From Isoetes taiwanensis (lineage: Eukaryota > Streptophyta > Lycopodiopsida > Isoetales > Isoetaceae): a stretch of 64,000 nucleotides of DNA. A model generated the notes under the pieces. It was not told where the DNA came from and did not search any database. It worked only from the letters and a program-made list of their open reading frames with translations. Where the stretch lies: NCBI GenBank assembly GCA_021234155.1, contig JAJEKV010000046.1, forward strand, positions 4,070,665-4,134,664. Direction: 5' to 3'. Numbering within the stretch: the first letter of the stretch is position 1; every line of letters starts with the position of its first letter. This document shows positions 13,179-24,940 of the stretch, piece after piece. The position numbers and the translations under genes were made by a program.

Positions 13179-13940
13179 TGCATCTCTCTCTTGTTGTTAG
13201 AAGGGGACATATCATTTGTGTATGAGATATTAGATTCCATAGGTGTTGCTGCAGGATTAGCTTGATCCATTCCAAACCTATTCAAGATAGCATCAATGTA
13301 ACATGCTTGACTTAACTTCATCCATCCATTTTTGCGGTCTCGAATGATTTGGATTCCAAGGAAGTGGTGCACCTCCCCCATGTCAGACATCTGGAACTCG
13401 GCTGGATAGCTGGCTCTTCACTTGATTAAGGAGAACAATAGAATTTGCCAATAATAGGCAGTCATCAACATATAAGGCAACCATAACAAAGAACTCCCCC
13501 ATACGTTGCACATATACATTACCATCGTGCCAGTACTCCCAAAATCGAGACTAAGAAGGTGACCATTCATGCGATCAAACCGGGGCTTTAGGGGACTGCT
13601 TCAAACCATATAATGGCGTTTTGAGTTTACACACCATGCAATGCAAGAAGGCGTCTAACTGATGGACCTCCAAGTTTGATTGAACCGCCATAGCAAGCAG
13701 AGTTCGAATGGATGACATACGCACCACGGGAGAGAATGTATCTGTAAAGTCAACACCAGCAATTTGTGAGAACCCACGGGCAACAAACCTTGCTTTAAAA
13801 TGCTCGACTTGGCTGCTGACATTGCGCTTGAATTTAAATAGCCACTTGGTAGTGACCATCTTTCTTTTCAAAGGGAGGGAGTGAGTTCCCGTTCCATTCT
13901 TCAATAAGGAATCATACCAGTTGCATGGCTTTATCGCCAT
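13179..13940 (-). pseudogene. Copia reverse transcriptase, frame-broken
   Basis: The N-terminal part reads KWLFKFKRNVSSQVEHFKAR, FVARGFSQIAGVDFTDTFSP and SSIRTLLAMAVQ, then TPLYGLKQSP. The catalytic ALYVDDCLLLANS is intact at about 13452..13490 (YVDD 13461..13472) but in another frame. MGEVHHFLGIQIIRDR and LSQACYIDAILNRFGM follow in the 13175..13390 frame. A segment is missing between the DAFLHC motif (family: DAFLNG) and YGLKQ. At least two frame changes. Confidence 0.9.
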
Positions 13941-14427
13941 TGCTTGGCATGGGGACTGATAAAGCTTCTTGAACAGTTAATGGTTCTTGAGAGGCTTCAT
14001 CGAGAGGCACCAAATCAATAGATTCAGCATCTTGAATGATCATGTTCATCCATCGCTTATGGGTTCCTTGAGAAGCTTCTAATGCATCAGCCGCCTTAGA
14101 GGAAAGATAACCGATTACGCGGATCTAGTTGAGCCCGCGATTTGGTTTATTAGGATCCACTATTGTAGGAATACCAGCAATATGGCGTTCCTTTGTCTTG
14201 TGTGATCTACCAATATGTAAGCCCTTGTCGAGATGAAGGGGCGGCAGTCGAGTCAAGAGGAGAGGCGGATCCATAATATCGCCTAAGGCTTCAAAAGGGT
14301 TAAGTGCGACATCAGAATCAATAACATCATCGAGGGATGTGGAATAGTTACCTTTGGTAGATGGACAAGCATTATCGTGTTGGGCTCCCCCGAATCTTCC
14401 ATAAAGCAATCAACCAATGTCTCCGAG
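13941..14427 (-). pseudogene. Copia linker between integrase and RT
   Basis: A poorly conserved region with a 94-residue open frame (14125..14409). Such acidic or Pro-rich linkers vary between Copia families and have no known fold. Confidence 0.5.
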
Positions 14428-15200
14428 TTAAAGGCGTCTATGCACTAGAACCTCTATCATAGGCTTGGTAAGATCTCCATAAAAGGTATTCTCATTAAAG
14501 ATAACATCTCCAATCGCCCAATTTGCAAGCGCTGGTTGTGAGGTTATATAGTCGATATGCTTTGGCTTCAAGAGAATACCCCACAAGACACATTTTGACT
14601 CTTGTCCTCCAACGTATGCGAGTTCATCGGGGAATATGAGCATAGGCAAGGCACCCAAGCGTCGCAAGTGGCCAAGAGAGGCATTTTCGATTCTCCCACA
14701 AGCTGGCATGGAGTTGATTTTTTGAAGCCACATGATGGGTAAGCGGTTTCTAAGATATCACGTGATCATGATGGCTTCTCCCCAAAATTTATCGAGGCAT
14801 CCCGGCTAGTTTGAGCATGCATGAGCACTCAACTAAAGTGCGGTTCATCCGGTTCGGCAACCCCATTTTGTTGAGGTGTATAGGGGTAGTGGATTGATGA
14901 ATGATGACATGCTCAACACAATAATGGTCAAAATGGCTTGAAAAATATTCCCACCCCCATCCGCCCGCCTTTTTCGAATTCTTACGTCCAATTTGGGCTT
15001 CAACTTGGCCTTGAATAATCGAAACATGTCAAAGACTTGAGACTTCTGGCAAATGTCCATACGGTGACAAATCTTGAAGTCATCAATAAATGTGAGTATG
15101 TATTTCTTCTTGCCAAGAGTCAATGTTAGCATTGGGCAACATAGATCGAGAATGAATAATCTTCAAGCGGACCCATGGCTCTAGTACTTGCTCCCTCCTA
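14428..15200 (-). pseudogene. Copia integrase, frame-broken
   Basis: KKKYILTFIDDF, FRLFKAKL and a damaged second-Asp region (RRADGGGNIF, family LRTDGGGEY) mark the catalytic core between about 14940 and 15110. The C-terminal half keeps GQESKCVLWG...KPKHIDY and ENTFYGD, equivalent to the conserved LGY..KGYRLYN part. Several frameshifts and stops. Confidence 0.85.
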
Positions 15201-15347
15201 CAATGAAGGGGCTCTTTTATGTTTTCCTAAAATGCAAAGCTTAGCAAAGTCCATATCATCATTGCCTTCAATAGGATCTAAACCAATTGACCATATTGAA
15301 TTTTGGGATAAAGTTTAAAGAGCTTGCTCTTGAACATGCCCTAGCGA

Positions 15348-15798
15348 TTATGCCACAACTTGAGATTTGATGGTTTGGGAAGCCTTAACAAAAAAGGGCT
15401 TGAGGAGGTTAAGTAAGTGTGGCATCCAATTGATATAAGCCTTCCACTCTAGTGCTGTGGCTGCTAGGGCTCCCTCAACATAAGTAATATAGCACTTGTT
15501 GGAGTGAAAGGTGACATGAAAACACGCATCGACAATCTTACCCAGAGAGAAATTGTGCAGGTTAAGCGGGAACATAGAAAACATTTTGAATCTCTTTGGG
15601 GGTCTCACCAAGGTGAACTAAGATAGTTCCTTTCCCACATACTTGATAAGATCGACTATCTCCACATAAACTTATTTGCTGGTTATTAAGAGGTTCATAA
15701 GTATGAAAAATCTCCCTTAATGGCGTCATGTGCATAGAAGCACTAGAGTCGGCCCGGATAACCCGATTTTGAGGATGGTTCTCAAAAGTAGATGCCAT
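15348..15798 (-). pseudogene. Copia protease and integrase N-terminus
   Basis: IRADSSASMHMTPLREIF corresponds to the aspartic protease site D-S-G-A-S-x-H-M. The Gly is replaced by Ser (15720..15760), which would abolish activity. ISLCGDSRSYQVCGKGTI and NVFYVPA complete the domain. The integrase zinc-binding region follows in another frame. Confidence 0.85.
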
Positions 15799-15823
15799 AA
15801 ATAGTTTATTACCGGTTCGAGAT

Positions 15824-16400
15824 TCATTTTTGAATCGGAAGAAGAAGATGGTTTACCGGGATTATTCGGCGGATCTCATAGCGACAATCCTGGAGCGATG
15901 GCCAAGTTTCCCTAGCGAAAACACTCCACTCTTCCATTTTGAGGAGGGCGTCTAGAATTATAAAAGTACCACCATCTTGCCCTTGACTCCCATGGGCGAC
16001 ATAAGTGAATTGGTTTACGGCCAAAAGCAGGTCTTCTTTTTGCGCATAAAGAATGCAAACATTTTAGAATTACCTCCATGAGGAGATCTTTATCTTTTCT
16101 CTCTTCTTCCATAAGAGGCGGCAACAAGGGTATCCATAGTTTGATTGGGAATGTTAGTCCAGCGTGGTGACAACATGTTTATAATCAGATGCAAGGCCTT
16201 TAAGTATATCGCCATCATCGGTCCTCCATAGAAACAATGGCGTTGACCCGAGCCAATTGCACAATAAAGGGAGCACATGCGGCTTAAATATTCAGCAATG
16301 GCTTCACTAGACTCCATCTTTAGGTCAAATAATTGTTGCTTAAGGGACAACTCACATGCCTACAAAAGGAGACCTCAAAGCAGCGGTTAATAAAGTGCTC
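15824..16400 (-). pseudogene. Copia gag (UBN2-like) with zinc-knuckle trace
   Basis: LKQQLFDLKMESSEAIAEYL and SRMCSLYCAIGS match the gag core of plant Copia elements. QTMDTLVAASYGRREKR follows. A damaged zinc-knuckle (…QDCRYEIRR) lies around 15860. Stops and frame changes occur throughout. Confidence 0.8.
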
Positions 16401-16908
16401 CAATTATGATGTCTTGATTTGGTAAGGTCTATCAAATGCACATACTCCTCTCAAGGGCTAAACCAATGGTGGTGAGGCCTTTAAGATCCCTTTGCTCCCA
16501 CTCGGAAATTTTGGAGCCTCAACAGGTTTGGGTTTGTCCCATCCACTACTCCCGGTGGCTTCTCTCATTAGCATCAATTGTAATTTTGTAGACCCGGGTA
16601 TGAAAATTATGGCGATAGAATTTTTCTAGAAACTTTTCAAGGAATTTCTCAACCCTTGAGATGAGGACCCAGCCATCTTATAGTTTCTAAAGAATAAAAT
16701 AAATGCCAAATAAAGGCAAATACGGCTTCAAGAAAAAGAGGAGGCTAAAAAGCGCTTGATCTTCTCGGGTTGGCAACAACAACAAGGAAATTTGGGTAAG
16801 CCAAATATAAAAACGGCGCCCGCTTTTGAATCGCTCATTCACTTTCGAAGTATAGCAAGCTTGCACTTCTTCACTTGTGGGGCCTTGCTCTTCTGGCGCC
16901 ATACCCAA

Positions 16909-16919
16909 CGTCGATACCA
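16909..16919 (-). promoter_or_regulatory. Primer-binding site (initiator tRNA-Met)
   Basis: TGGTATCGACG on the minus strand starts directly after the 5' LTR. The usual site is TGGTATCAGAGC-like; one base (the A of CAG) is missing here. Confidence 0.85.
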
Positions 16920-17125
16920 TGTGAATCTGATTGCACAACCGGGATATGGTGGAAATATGTAGTTGGGTTTTGTATTGAATGGTGTAACAAAAAGATTACA
17001 ATATAGACTCAAATATATGCATTGGACAAATGCATGAAACGACCCGTTACTTATTGTGTCTCTTGGACATGTCGGTGAGAGATGGTGAGGATAGATATTT
17101 ACAGCTCATTTGCCGCTCGCTAACA
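16920..17125 (-). repeat. 5' LTR of the Copia element
   Basis: About 206 bases, TGTTAGCGAGC...TTCACA on the minus strand. The nearly identical core (16945..17065) against the 3' LTR suggests a fairly young insertion. Confidence 0.93.
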
Positions 17126-17130
17126 CTTTG

Positions 17131-18990
17131 CCATATAGTTGCGAGATTAAAAAGTAATGGGCATATTTTGGTCCAGGATTTCCACATGACAAAGTGAAAT
17201 ACCCATTTCCTTCTAATGGGGATGTGTTATATTGTCCCATAAGCTCCGGCTTCACGTGGACGTTAAAACCCATTATTATTATTATTATAAGTTAAATATG
17301 CCGCTTCAAATAGGCATAGGTACCCGAAACTCTGTTCCATGCTTTGTTCTTGTTTTGCATGTCTAAATTTGACTCAAGAGTTCCTGGAACGTGGATTACC
17401 CGAAACCTCCACTCAGGAATGTTCCCAAGTTGGGACCGCTGGCATTCTCCGGATAATGAAAAAAAAAATGATAAATACCCTTATAAAATGAGTTGGAAAA
17501 AAAAAAGGGAACCAAAATCCCTAATTGTTCTTTCTTTAGGTGACACCACTTTAGCATTACAAACAATAAAATAACACTGTGAAACTCATTGTGGCACATT
17601 AGCAAGCTTTTTAATTCAGGAGTACATTCTACTTATTGGAGCTATTTATATTTTATTGTTATAAGAAGTTTATCACAGCTTGGTTATAAGAAATGCAACG
17701 CCTACTAAAAAAGTGATGTGAATGTCAGGCTTGCAATATTAGTGTGAAATCTGCAATTGTTAGAGCCTAGGGCATTTTAAATGAATACCATCTCAAAAAA
17801 ATGAACATCCAGATTGCAAGGTGTGCCACCCATGTTGCTAGGGTGGCTGTTGATTTAAGATTATAGAAGGAAGCATACTAACGTTTCAAAGGTATTATTT
17901 TGTCCTGAATTTAGTGAGCATGGCAGCAAAGTTCTCCAAAAAAAGGGGGGGGGGGGTAATCAAAAGCAACACCCCTAAATCAGGGATGTTGGATCCTTTG
18001 GATGTTGGGTAAAGGGAATCAAAAGTCAACACGATGGAAACAAAGGAAGGGAACTTAAACCAAGCTGAAATTTAAGTTGAACATGTAAATTGTTGCCAAA
18101 AGAGAGAAAAATGCCCTTGCACACTAGCATGTGCATGTGGTCAAAATTTCTAGGTTTGCTTCACTGTATTTACAGACTATCTTTTTTGCAATTACGTTTA
18201 TTGAACCCTTCTTAGACAGATGCTTATATTTGATTCTCCTTTTTATTGATTTTTGACAAAAATGAATCCTTCTGCTCCAATTTTTCTAAAACTACAAAAA
18301 AGTTGTTTGCTCCTGGATTTTTACCAAAAAATCGCACTTCCAGGCTGTTTGTTGTTTGCTTCTAGGCTTTGAAGAAATGCCTTCAAGTGTCACAGAACTA
18401 TATGAGCTCCTTTGCTTAATAGAAAAGCTACACCTTGCAGTTTTTTTGTGATGAGACCGGAATGTCAGTAGGATATTTCATCTCTCCAGTTTCTAGAAGT
18501 TACAATCTTAGATGTCTCAAAAAAATTGCAGCTTGCTGACTAGCCTCCTTAAAGGATGATAAATTCGAAACGGTGTAGGAAGTGGGCAATACTCTTTATG
18601 TCATTCAAAAATACAGCATCCAAGGTGCATAACAGGCCATTCTGAATGCTAATTTATTCCCAATCATCTGAGTATCAAATGCTTGCTTGGCCTATGCAGA
18701 AAGAATATCGGACCACCAAAAATTGCTCATTGGAGCCAACATTATCATCCCAGTCCATTATCCTCTGTTATTTTGTACATCTAAAGTATAATTAGCCTTC
18801 TAAACTAACCCAATAATATAATCTAATACTGATGTAAAAGATATCCACTAGAGATGAATAAACACTCCAAATTACCTCAAAATTTGCATTAGAAATGAAT
18901 AAAGAGTGCTTGCTTTATGCTATTTGCCAGGAATGTATTTCAGAAAAGACCATCCAGAATATCCTCTAATAGAAAGAGTTATTACATAAA
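17131..18990. other. Gene-free stretch
   Basis: AT-rich sequence with a G homopolymer of 12 or so bases at about 17946..17957 and (ATT)n around 17271..17290. No coding region was recognised. Confidence 0.5.
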
Positions 18991-19004
18991 ATCGAGGACC
19001 CAAT

Positions 19005-19700
19005 TCAAAGGCAAAGCAATGGCAAGAAAACAAGTAGCTCATAAACAAGGTAGTACAAAATAAACGTGGTCTGTTTCATATCTCTTGAGGTGTCTGCATC
19101 CATCATAACTTTTTCCCTCAAGACTAACGTTTGAGAAGTCTTTGTACATGGATACCCTGCTGAAACTCTGCTTGAGTACCACGCTAACACTAATAGTTAT
19201 GGCATTTGTTGCCTTAGGAGTAAGGTGAAAGGAAATGAAGGCCGAACTATGCTCTAGTAGTGAACATAGCTTCTTCAAAAGCCCTAAATTGATGATTTCT
19301 GAGCAACCATTAACATGGAGAAAGCATGGTTGCAGCTGACAAAAATGATCCTGCCCTGAGCCGATTCTTGCGTCTGCGTTTATTTCACCTTTGTGATGCT
19401 ATGTACACTAGATCAAGGTCTTAAAAAAAGCAATCCAGCATTCTTTCCATATCTGGGAGCATTGGAATTTTGGGCTGGGCGACCCAGAGGAGCTATAAAA
19501 AAATAAAACAGTTCTTTTTTCATTCTTTTGTGAACTGGCAATCTCAAAGTCAGGTGAATTATGGCATCCACGTCTTTGTAAGCAGATGCACAGCTTCGGT
19601 ACATCTCAAACACCATCCCCACTTTCGCATCATGTGAAAACTGTTGCTGAACAATGCCATTATGCTGTGCACTGTTGCAACCAATGAAGAGTTGATTGGC
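19005..19700 (-). other. Unrecognised minus-strand open segments
   Basis: Two open segments (19005..19278 and 19413..19699) could be remains of a gene: the second reads GIVQQQFSHDAKVGMVFEMY and SAYKDVDAIIHLTLRLPVH. I do not recognise the family, and no splice pair links them. Treat as possible pseudogene or chance. Confidence 0.2.
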
Positions 19701-19706
19701 ATAACC

Positions 19707-19758
19707 CTAACCCCAACAACCCTAAATCAATTCTAACCCCAACAACCCTAAATCAATT
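19707..19758. repeat. 26-bp tandem duplication
   Basis: TAACCCCAACAACCCTAAAT plus six bases occurs twice in a row. Confidence 0.9.
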
Positions 19759-20047
19759 CGATTCTGTTTATTCTACAATTCATACCTCTTTACCTACTCC
19801 AGATGCGCCATAGAAGCAGAAGCTGGAGCTTTCAAGGAACTGCCGTAGAAGCCGAAGAAGCCCTTGAAGAAGCATCGAAGCCAAAAGGAAGGCGTGGACT
19901 CAATCTTGTAGGATCAAGCTGGCTTTTTCTCCAAAGGCGGCTTGCTTGCTATCGAAGAAACCTCATTGCCTTGTCCTGGAAGAATGCCGAGACTGTTTGC
20001 AGAGCAAGAAATCAATATCCATATCTTCTACTCTTCAAACAAAAATT

Positions 20048-20583
20048 GGCTTCAAACATATATCAATCGAGAAGGGCGCACCCATCTACCCATGAAAAAG
20101 CGGGGTGATTGCTTGTTCCTTGCAGTGCACCACCTCGCGCATTGAGCCGGGGAGATGGATTCGGGCCGCGCAGCGGACCGAGTCTGTCGATCTTTGTCAG
20201 CGCGCCATTGAGGGATGAAAGTCACGCCCTCCGGGCCTGTCGGCGTACCCGGCATATCCGGGCTCGGTATGCTCGATTAGTTGCCCCCATCGCCTTGCAT
20301 GAGCTAACGAGCACGGCCTCAGCAAACTTGTTGGGATCGTACCTGCGGGAGGTAATGGATCTGTGGACTCGATTATACCCCCATCCAGGCATTAACCTCG
20401 GGCTGTACTTGTGATTATGTATATAAGCATGCGATGTGTCGGCATCCTTATTGCTACTAGGTTTTTCCAAAACCCTTGGGCGGGGTTTTAATCACGGTAG
20501 TAATCTTTCTTTGCTCTCTCTTTGTACTTGGGTCCCATAGGCGGTTGGTCTCTCGTGGGCGATAAAATCATATTCTATTCAAA
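20048..20583 (+). mobile_element. LINE family 2, severely 5'-truncated copy with target duplication
   Basis: The last 530 or so bases match the 3' ends at 29395..29940 and 32225..32758, from GCGCACCCATCTACCCATG through TTTGTACTTGGGTCCCATAG to an ATTCT tail. It is bounded by CTTCAAACAAAAA on both sides (20033 and 20584, one A longer on the right), a classic target-site duplication of retrotransposition. Confidence 0.92.
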
Positions 20584-20599
20584 CTTCAAACAAAAAATT

Positions 20600-20900
20600 A
20601 CGTAGAGGAACCTCCGCCACCTGGCCCATTTTAAAGGTACCCGCGCCCTAGGATTTCCACCCGGAAATCGCCCGGTGGGAGGTTCCCCCCGTGGCCTACA
20701 TACCTGCAAATTCCCCCGCCCGTCGGCGGGGGTATAAAAATAGATTTTTTCCTTTTTTGTCGGCGTGTATTCGGCCGGTCGAGCTCAGGAGGTGTTTCAT
20801 GGATGAGGTGGGGCGTCGGAGTGGCGTTAATCGAGTCTTGGGATCTCGGCTTCAATTTGAAGTAGTTTTTCTTTAGTATTACGTGTTTTTTGTGTTTTCT
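20600..20900 (+). promoter_or_regulatory. Candidate core promoter with GC-rich hairpins
   Basis: A GC-rich block with palindromes (ATTTCCACCCGGAAAT near 20655; CCCCGCC/GGCGGGG at about 20714..20731) ends in TATAAAAATAG at 20733. About 65 bases downstream is an ATG (20799) opening a 25-codon frame. AT-rich, intron-like sequence follows. This looks like the 5' end of a gene whose body I cannot find, or an LTR promoter. Confidence 0.4.
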
Positions 20901-23900
20901 TGATTACTTATATGATTTTGTGATGTTTTTTGAAGGTTTTTAGTGTAGATCTGCTCTGTGTAGATTCTGTTTGGTGTAGTTACGTAGTGGATTGTTTTTC
21001 AACTTGAAATGTGAAGATGTTGATCTTCAATATGAAGGATTTTAACTCTCGAATTTAAGCTGTATTAAAAAATTAAGTTGTATTATAATGTTATTGTATA
21101 TTGTGGTGGCGGGCGCCACAGGCGTATACTGAAATTTAACTTGAAAAAAACACTCAAACACACTTAAAAAAAAGACATGAAAAAACTTAGGAGATAATCT
21201 TAAGGAATTTGCAGGTGGTGTAGGTTACGTGCGAACAAAATTGTATTTGCTTTATATGTGAGTCATAACTTATTTTTCATGTTTTAGGTGGTAATGCTTT
21301 TCTCATGAAGGTAAAGTTATATATAGATTTGTTTGATAATTATTGATTGAAACGTCTCGGACTCTTGCTCGTAACTCAAACTAGCTGGCAATGTTATTAC
21401 ATGTAAAGTCAAAGAGCCGTCCATCCAACCCACACGGTGAATGGTGCCTTAGGCTAGATTCACATGCACCATCGCCGCCTTCACCGTCATGTAAAATGCC
21501 ACGCCCTTTTACGCCCACCATCGCGGACCATCACCAATCTGCAAAGGGTATAACAGGGCCTCTCTCTGATCACTGTTGCATGTGAACCGGCTCTTACCAC
21601 GGAGATAGCTTTTTTAGATGTTGAGTGAAGGGTTTCGTCGCTATATTTTGTATTCCTACCTAACATTCTGCAATCCCATCTGACATTCTTATCGTCAGTC
21701 GTTGAATGCGTGACATGTGGCGCTCAATGAACGGGCCCATAACTTCATATTGCACGAATGCCTCTGCGCCTTGAACTTTGGCGTGTTAGCAGTGTCTCCA
21801 TGCTGCACATGTCGGCACTTCTTCCACGCCGGATTACAAGGCACGGAGGCATTCCTGTACACAAACCATACACATGATTAAACATGAATGCCCTTCCAAA
21901 CAATAATTTTACATAATTAGACATAGATCTAATGAACATGAATAACTATTGATCATGGATATGGAGTTGCTTTCAAATGGCACTCTTCACTTCATTATCT
22001 ATGTCGGTAAACCTTGACAATGAAGAGATACTTTCTCTTTTAAATTGAGCAATTATGGCATATGCTCCTCCCAATCACTTTCAAACTTTATCATCAAGAG
22101 ATAATGGCAACCTAATCAAACATGTATATGAGCTATTATTATTGAACCACAAGACTCTGCAACTTTTAGAACTTCTGATATATCCATTCTCAGGAGGACA
22201 AATGAATTCCTTACATCTAAATTCTAAAATCAGGACTGCTAAAGTCAGCTTAGGCTGCCCCAATCAATGCCCGACCAATTTCGGAGTACCCATAATGAGT
22301 AGACAATGCAAAGCCCTATGTTTTTGTCACTGCGATCTTCAACTTTAGAAGTCTAAATGAATATAATCTCATCTCTAACATTATTAATAGTCCCACTCAA
22401 TATATGAAACTCTGGCCATTTAAAATTCATCTCATATGGCCATTTAAAATTCATCTCGCATTGCAATTTTGGCAATACTCCTTGCTAGAGCAATCCCTTG
22501 AGCTTATAGTTATGTTTCGCATTTAATAGCTATAACACTTACAAAATAAATGAGTACATTACACGACTCTTTATGCATCCAATATTGCAAAATCGACAAT
22601 ATACAACGTCTAGAATAGGGATTTTGACATCCATCTCTATACAAAGTCTAGAACAGAAATTTTGACATGCATCTCTATGGCAGGTGGTTGAACAATTTGA
22701 ATTTATCACTTTTAGAATCAACTCAACCATTGTAGCAGTTATATCAATGAGCCTTTGAGGGAGATATCTAGGTTCATTAAAATTTGAGACTTTGTAAGTC
22801 TGGCCTTTTTGTGAAGTTGACTCTTGGCTTACCACTCAACTCAGTAAACCCCCAATTAATAAGAGCCAACTCAGACGCAAACAAAATTTCTTAAGGAGAA
22901 GCAGCAATTTGAGATGATCACATCATTAAGGGACAACCCAGATGCAAACAAAATTTATCAAGGAAGAAGTAGCAGTTTGAGTTGATCACATAATTAATGA
23001 TGCATTGATATAGGAAAAATAGGCATGTCATTTTGATAGCAATTAATTAGCCCAAAATGAAATGCTGAATGCAAATCAGATGAGATGCACGGAATTATCT
23101 TAGCAATCAGTATATTAGAGGAAGTTGATTTATTTAGAGGAACTTATAACTAACAGACAAAGCTAGTCGAACATGCAACTTTAAGATCAAGGAATTAATC
23201 CTATTGCAAAATGCCACGCCTGGATCTTGCATAACCATTAGATTGATAACATTTAATCAATATACTTCATAATGATTATGTTTTCTATATGATTTCACGG
23301 CATAAATTTCCATTACATTACTTAATACTGATACATAACAACTATCCTTAATATATTAGCACTGACAGCGCGAAGGTCGCCACAATAAAGTACTTGTAAC
23401 TATAAGACATGATTTATGGTGCCATGTCATCCTTGTGATATATGTCTTATAAAATTTACTTTTGCATCACTTCATTATAAGACGTAACTTATAGCATATT
23501 GCCACTGATCAACTTTCATGGCATGCCCACCCTTAAATATATCTCCGAACCTTCAAAACAAGGGAAAAAAAGGTATGGCCATTATGAAGAAGGGTGGCAT
23601 AAAAAAAATGCTCCTCTGTTTAAAGAGCAAAAAAAAAAAAAAAAGCAACCTTAAAAGTAAGGGCAAGAATTTAAATTCTATTAAAGCCAATGATTAATAT
23701 ACATAACATTTATCATATATATTAGAGTAAAAAGCAACAAATCAAAAATCTATAGTACAAAAAGCCAAATAGGGAGGGCGGGAGGAAGGGAGGAAGAGCA
23801 GCAGTTCATTCATTTTCATTCACAGAAGTCAGCGGTAGGCAGGAATTTTCTTATGCATGCTGCTTGTGTTCTTCAACAATGACGTCAGTGGAAGGATTGA

Positions 23901-24028
23901 TGGAGAAAATGGAGTTGAGTACATGGATTTCATTTTTTTTAAATGATGGGACATTGTATAAGAGAGTCACTTATATGCTTTCTTAAGGTCTGAAGGCGCC
24001 ATCCTTACTCTCTGAAGGCGACAGAATT
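20901..24028. other. Gene-free stretch with small repeats
   Basis: Mostly AT-rich. It contains a 10-bp inverted pair TTCACATGCA/TGCATGTGAA (21459..21468 and 21577..21586), a GGCCATTTAAAATTCATCTC duplication (about 22416..22459), a degenerate 70-base tandem pair (about 22858..22996) and an A run (about 23628..23644). Open frames of 60-98 residues have no recognised domain. Confidence 0.5.
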
Positions 24029-24940
24029 TTGATCGGTCATATCTCTCGCATCCGGTGTCAGATTTTCATGTGCTTGGGCTTGTTGGAAAGCTGGTTCAGA
24101 GATATTTCAATGGTGTATGGTACCTGCATGCTTGGCTTTGTTTCTGTGCTCAAATTGGCACTTTTCGGGCTGTGTGCTAGGGTTTTGTGGCAACCGGTAG
24201 ACACTTGACCTGAGTTTGTATCTCTCACATCCGGTGTCGATTTTTCATGTGCTTGGGCTTGTTGGAAAGCTGGTTCAGAGAGCTTTCCAGCGGTATATGA
24301 TATTTGCATGCTTGTCTTTGTTTCAGCTGTTTTCTGGGCTGTGTGCTGGGGTTTTGTGGCAGCCCTTCTTCTTCCTTCTTTGAGAAGTATAGCCCTCGCT
24401 GATGCCGTTGTTGGCCTTGGCCGCAGCGGTGTTGAAAGGTGTGTGTTGTACTCTTATTGAAGGTTACGAGAATGTTTTACTAATTCATACCCTAGTTCAC
24501 GATGGTGTTGTTGATGAAAGTCCGACACCAATATAGGGATTAGCGTATGTTTTAGTAAGAAATATTCGATTGGTCTCGTCTTCTTGCGGCGAAATTTTGA
24601 TCTTGGTCATATCTCTCGCATCGGTTGTCAGATTTTCATGCTTGGGCTTGTTGGAAAGCTGGTTCAGAGATCTTTCAATGGTGTATGGTACCTGCATGCT
24701 TGGCTTTGTTTCTGTGCTCAAATTGGCACTTTTCGGGCTGTGTGCTAGGGTTTTTGTGGCAATCGGTAGACTTTGAATTTTGTACCTCTCACATCCGGTG
24801 TCAGATTTTTATGTAGCAGGCTTGTTGAAAGCTGGTTAGAGAGCTTTCCAAAAAGGTGTATGATACCTGCATGCTTGTCTTTGTTTCAGTGCTCAAATCT
24901 GCACTTTTCGGGCTGTGTGCTAGGGGTTTTGTGGCGGCGG
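24029..24940. repeat. Four-copy repeat of a 150-175 bp unit
   Basis: The unit starts near ATCTCTCRCATCCGGTGTC, runs through GGCTTGTTGGAAAGCTGG and TACCTGCATGCTTG, and ends at GGGCTGTGTGCTAGGG. Copies start at about 24029, 24217, 24594 and 24780, with 230 unrelated bases between the second and third. The plus frame is open in some copies, which could reflect an old coding or LTR origin; I do not recognise a protein. Confidence 0.9.

Larger units (their letters stand above)
12275..17125 (-). mobile_element. Full-length Copia LTR retrotransposon, minus strand
   Basis: Two LTRs (12275..12489 and 16920..17125), each with TG...CA ends, enclose gag-pol read on the minus strand. The element is flanked by a perfect 5-bp target duplication CTTTG (12270..12274 and 17126..17130). 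A primer site complementary to initiator tRNA-Met directly follows the 5' LTR, and a purine-rich tract precedes the 3' LTR. Gene order protease-integrase-RT-RNase H is Copia. All coding parts are interrupted, so it is not autonomous as written. Confidence 0.97.

Noticed and set aside
17344-17605. Overlapping 70-76 residue frames on both strands
   Set aside because: A-rich sequence with no recognisable protein features.
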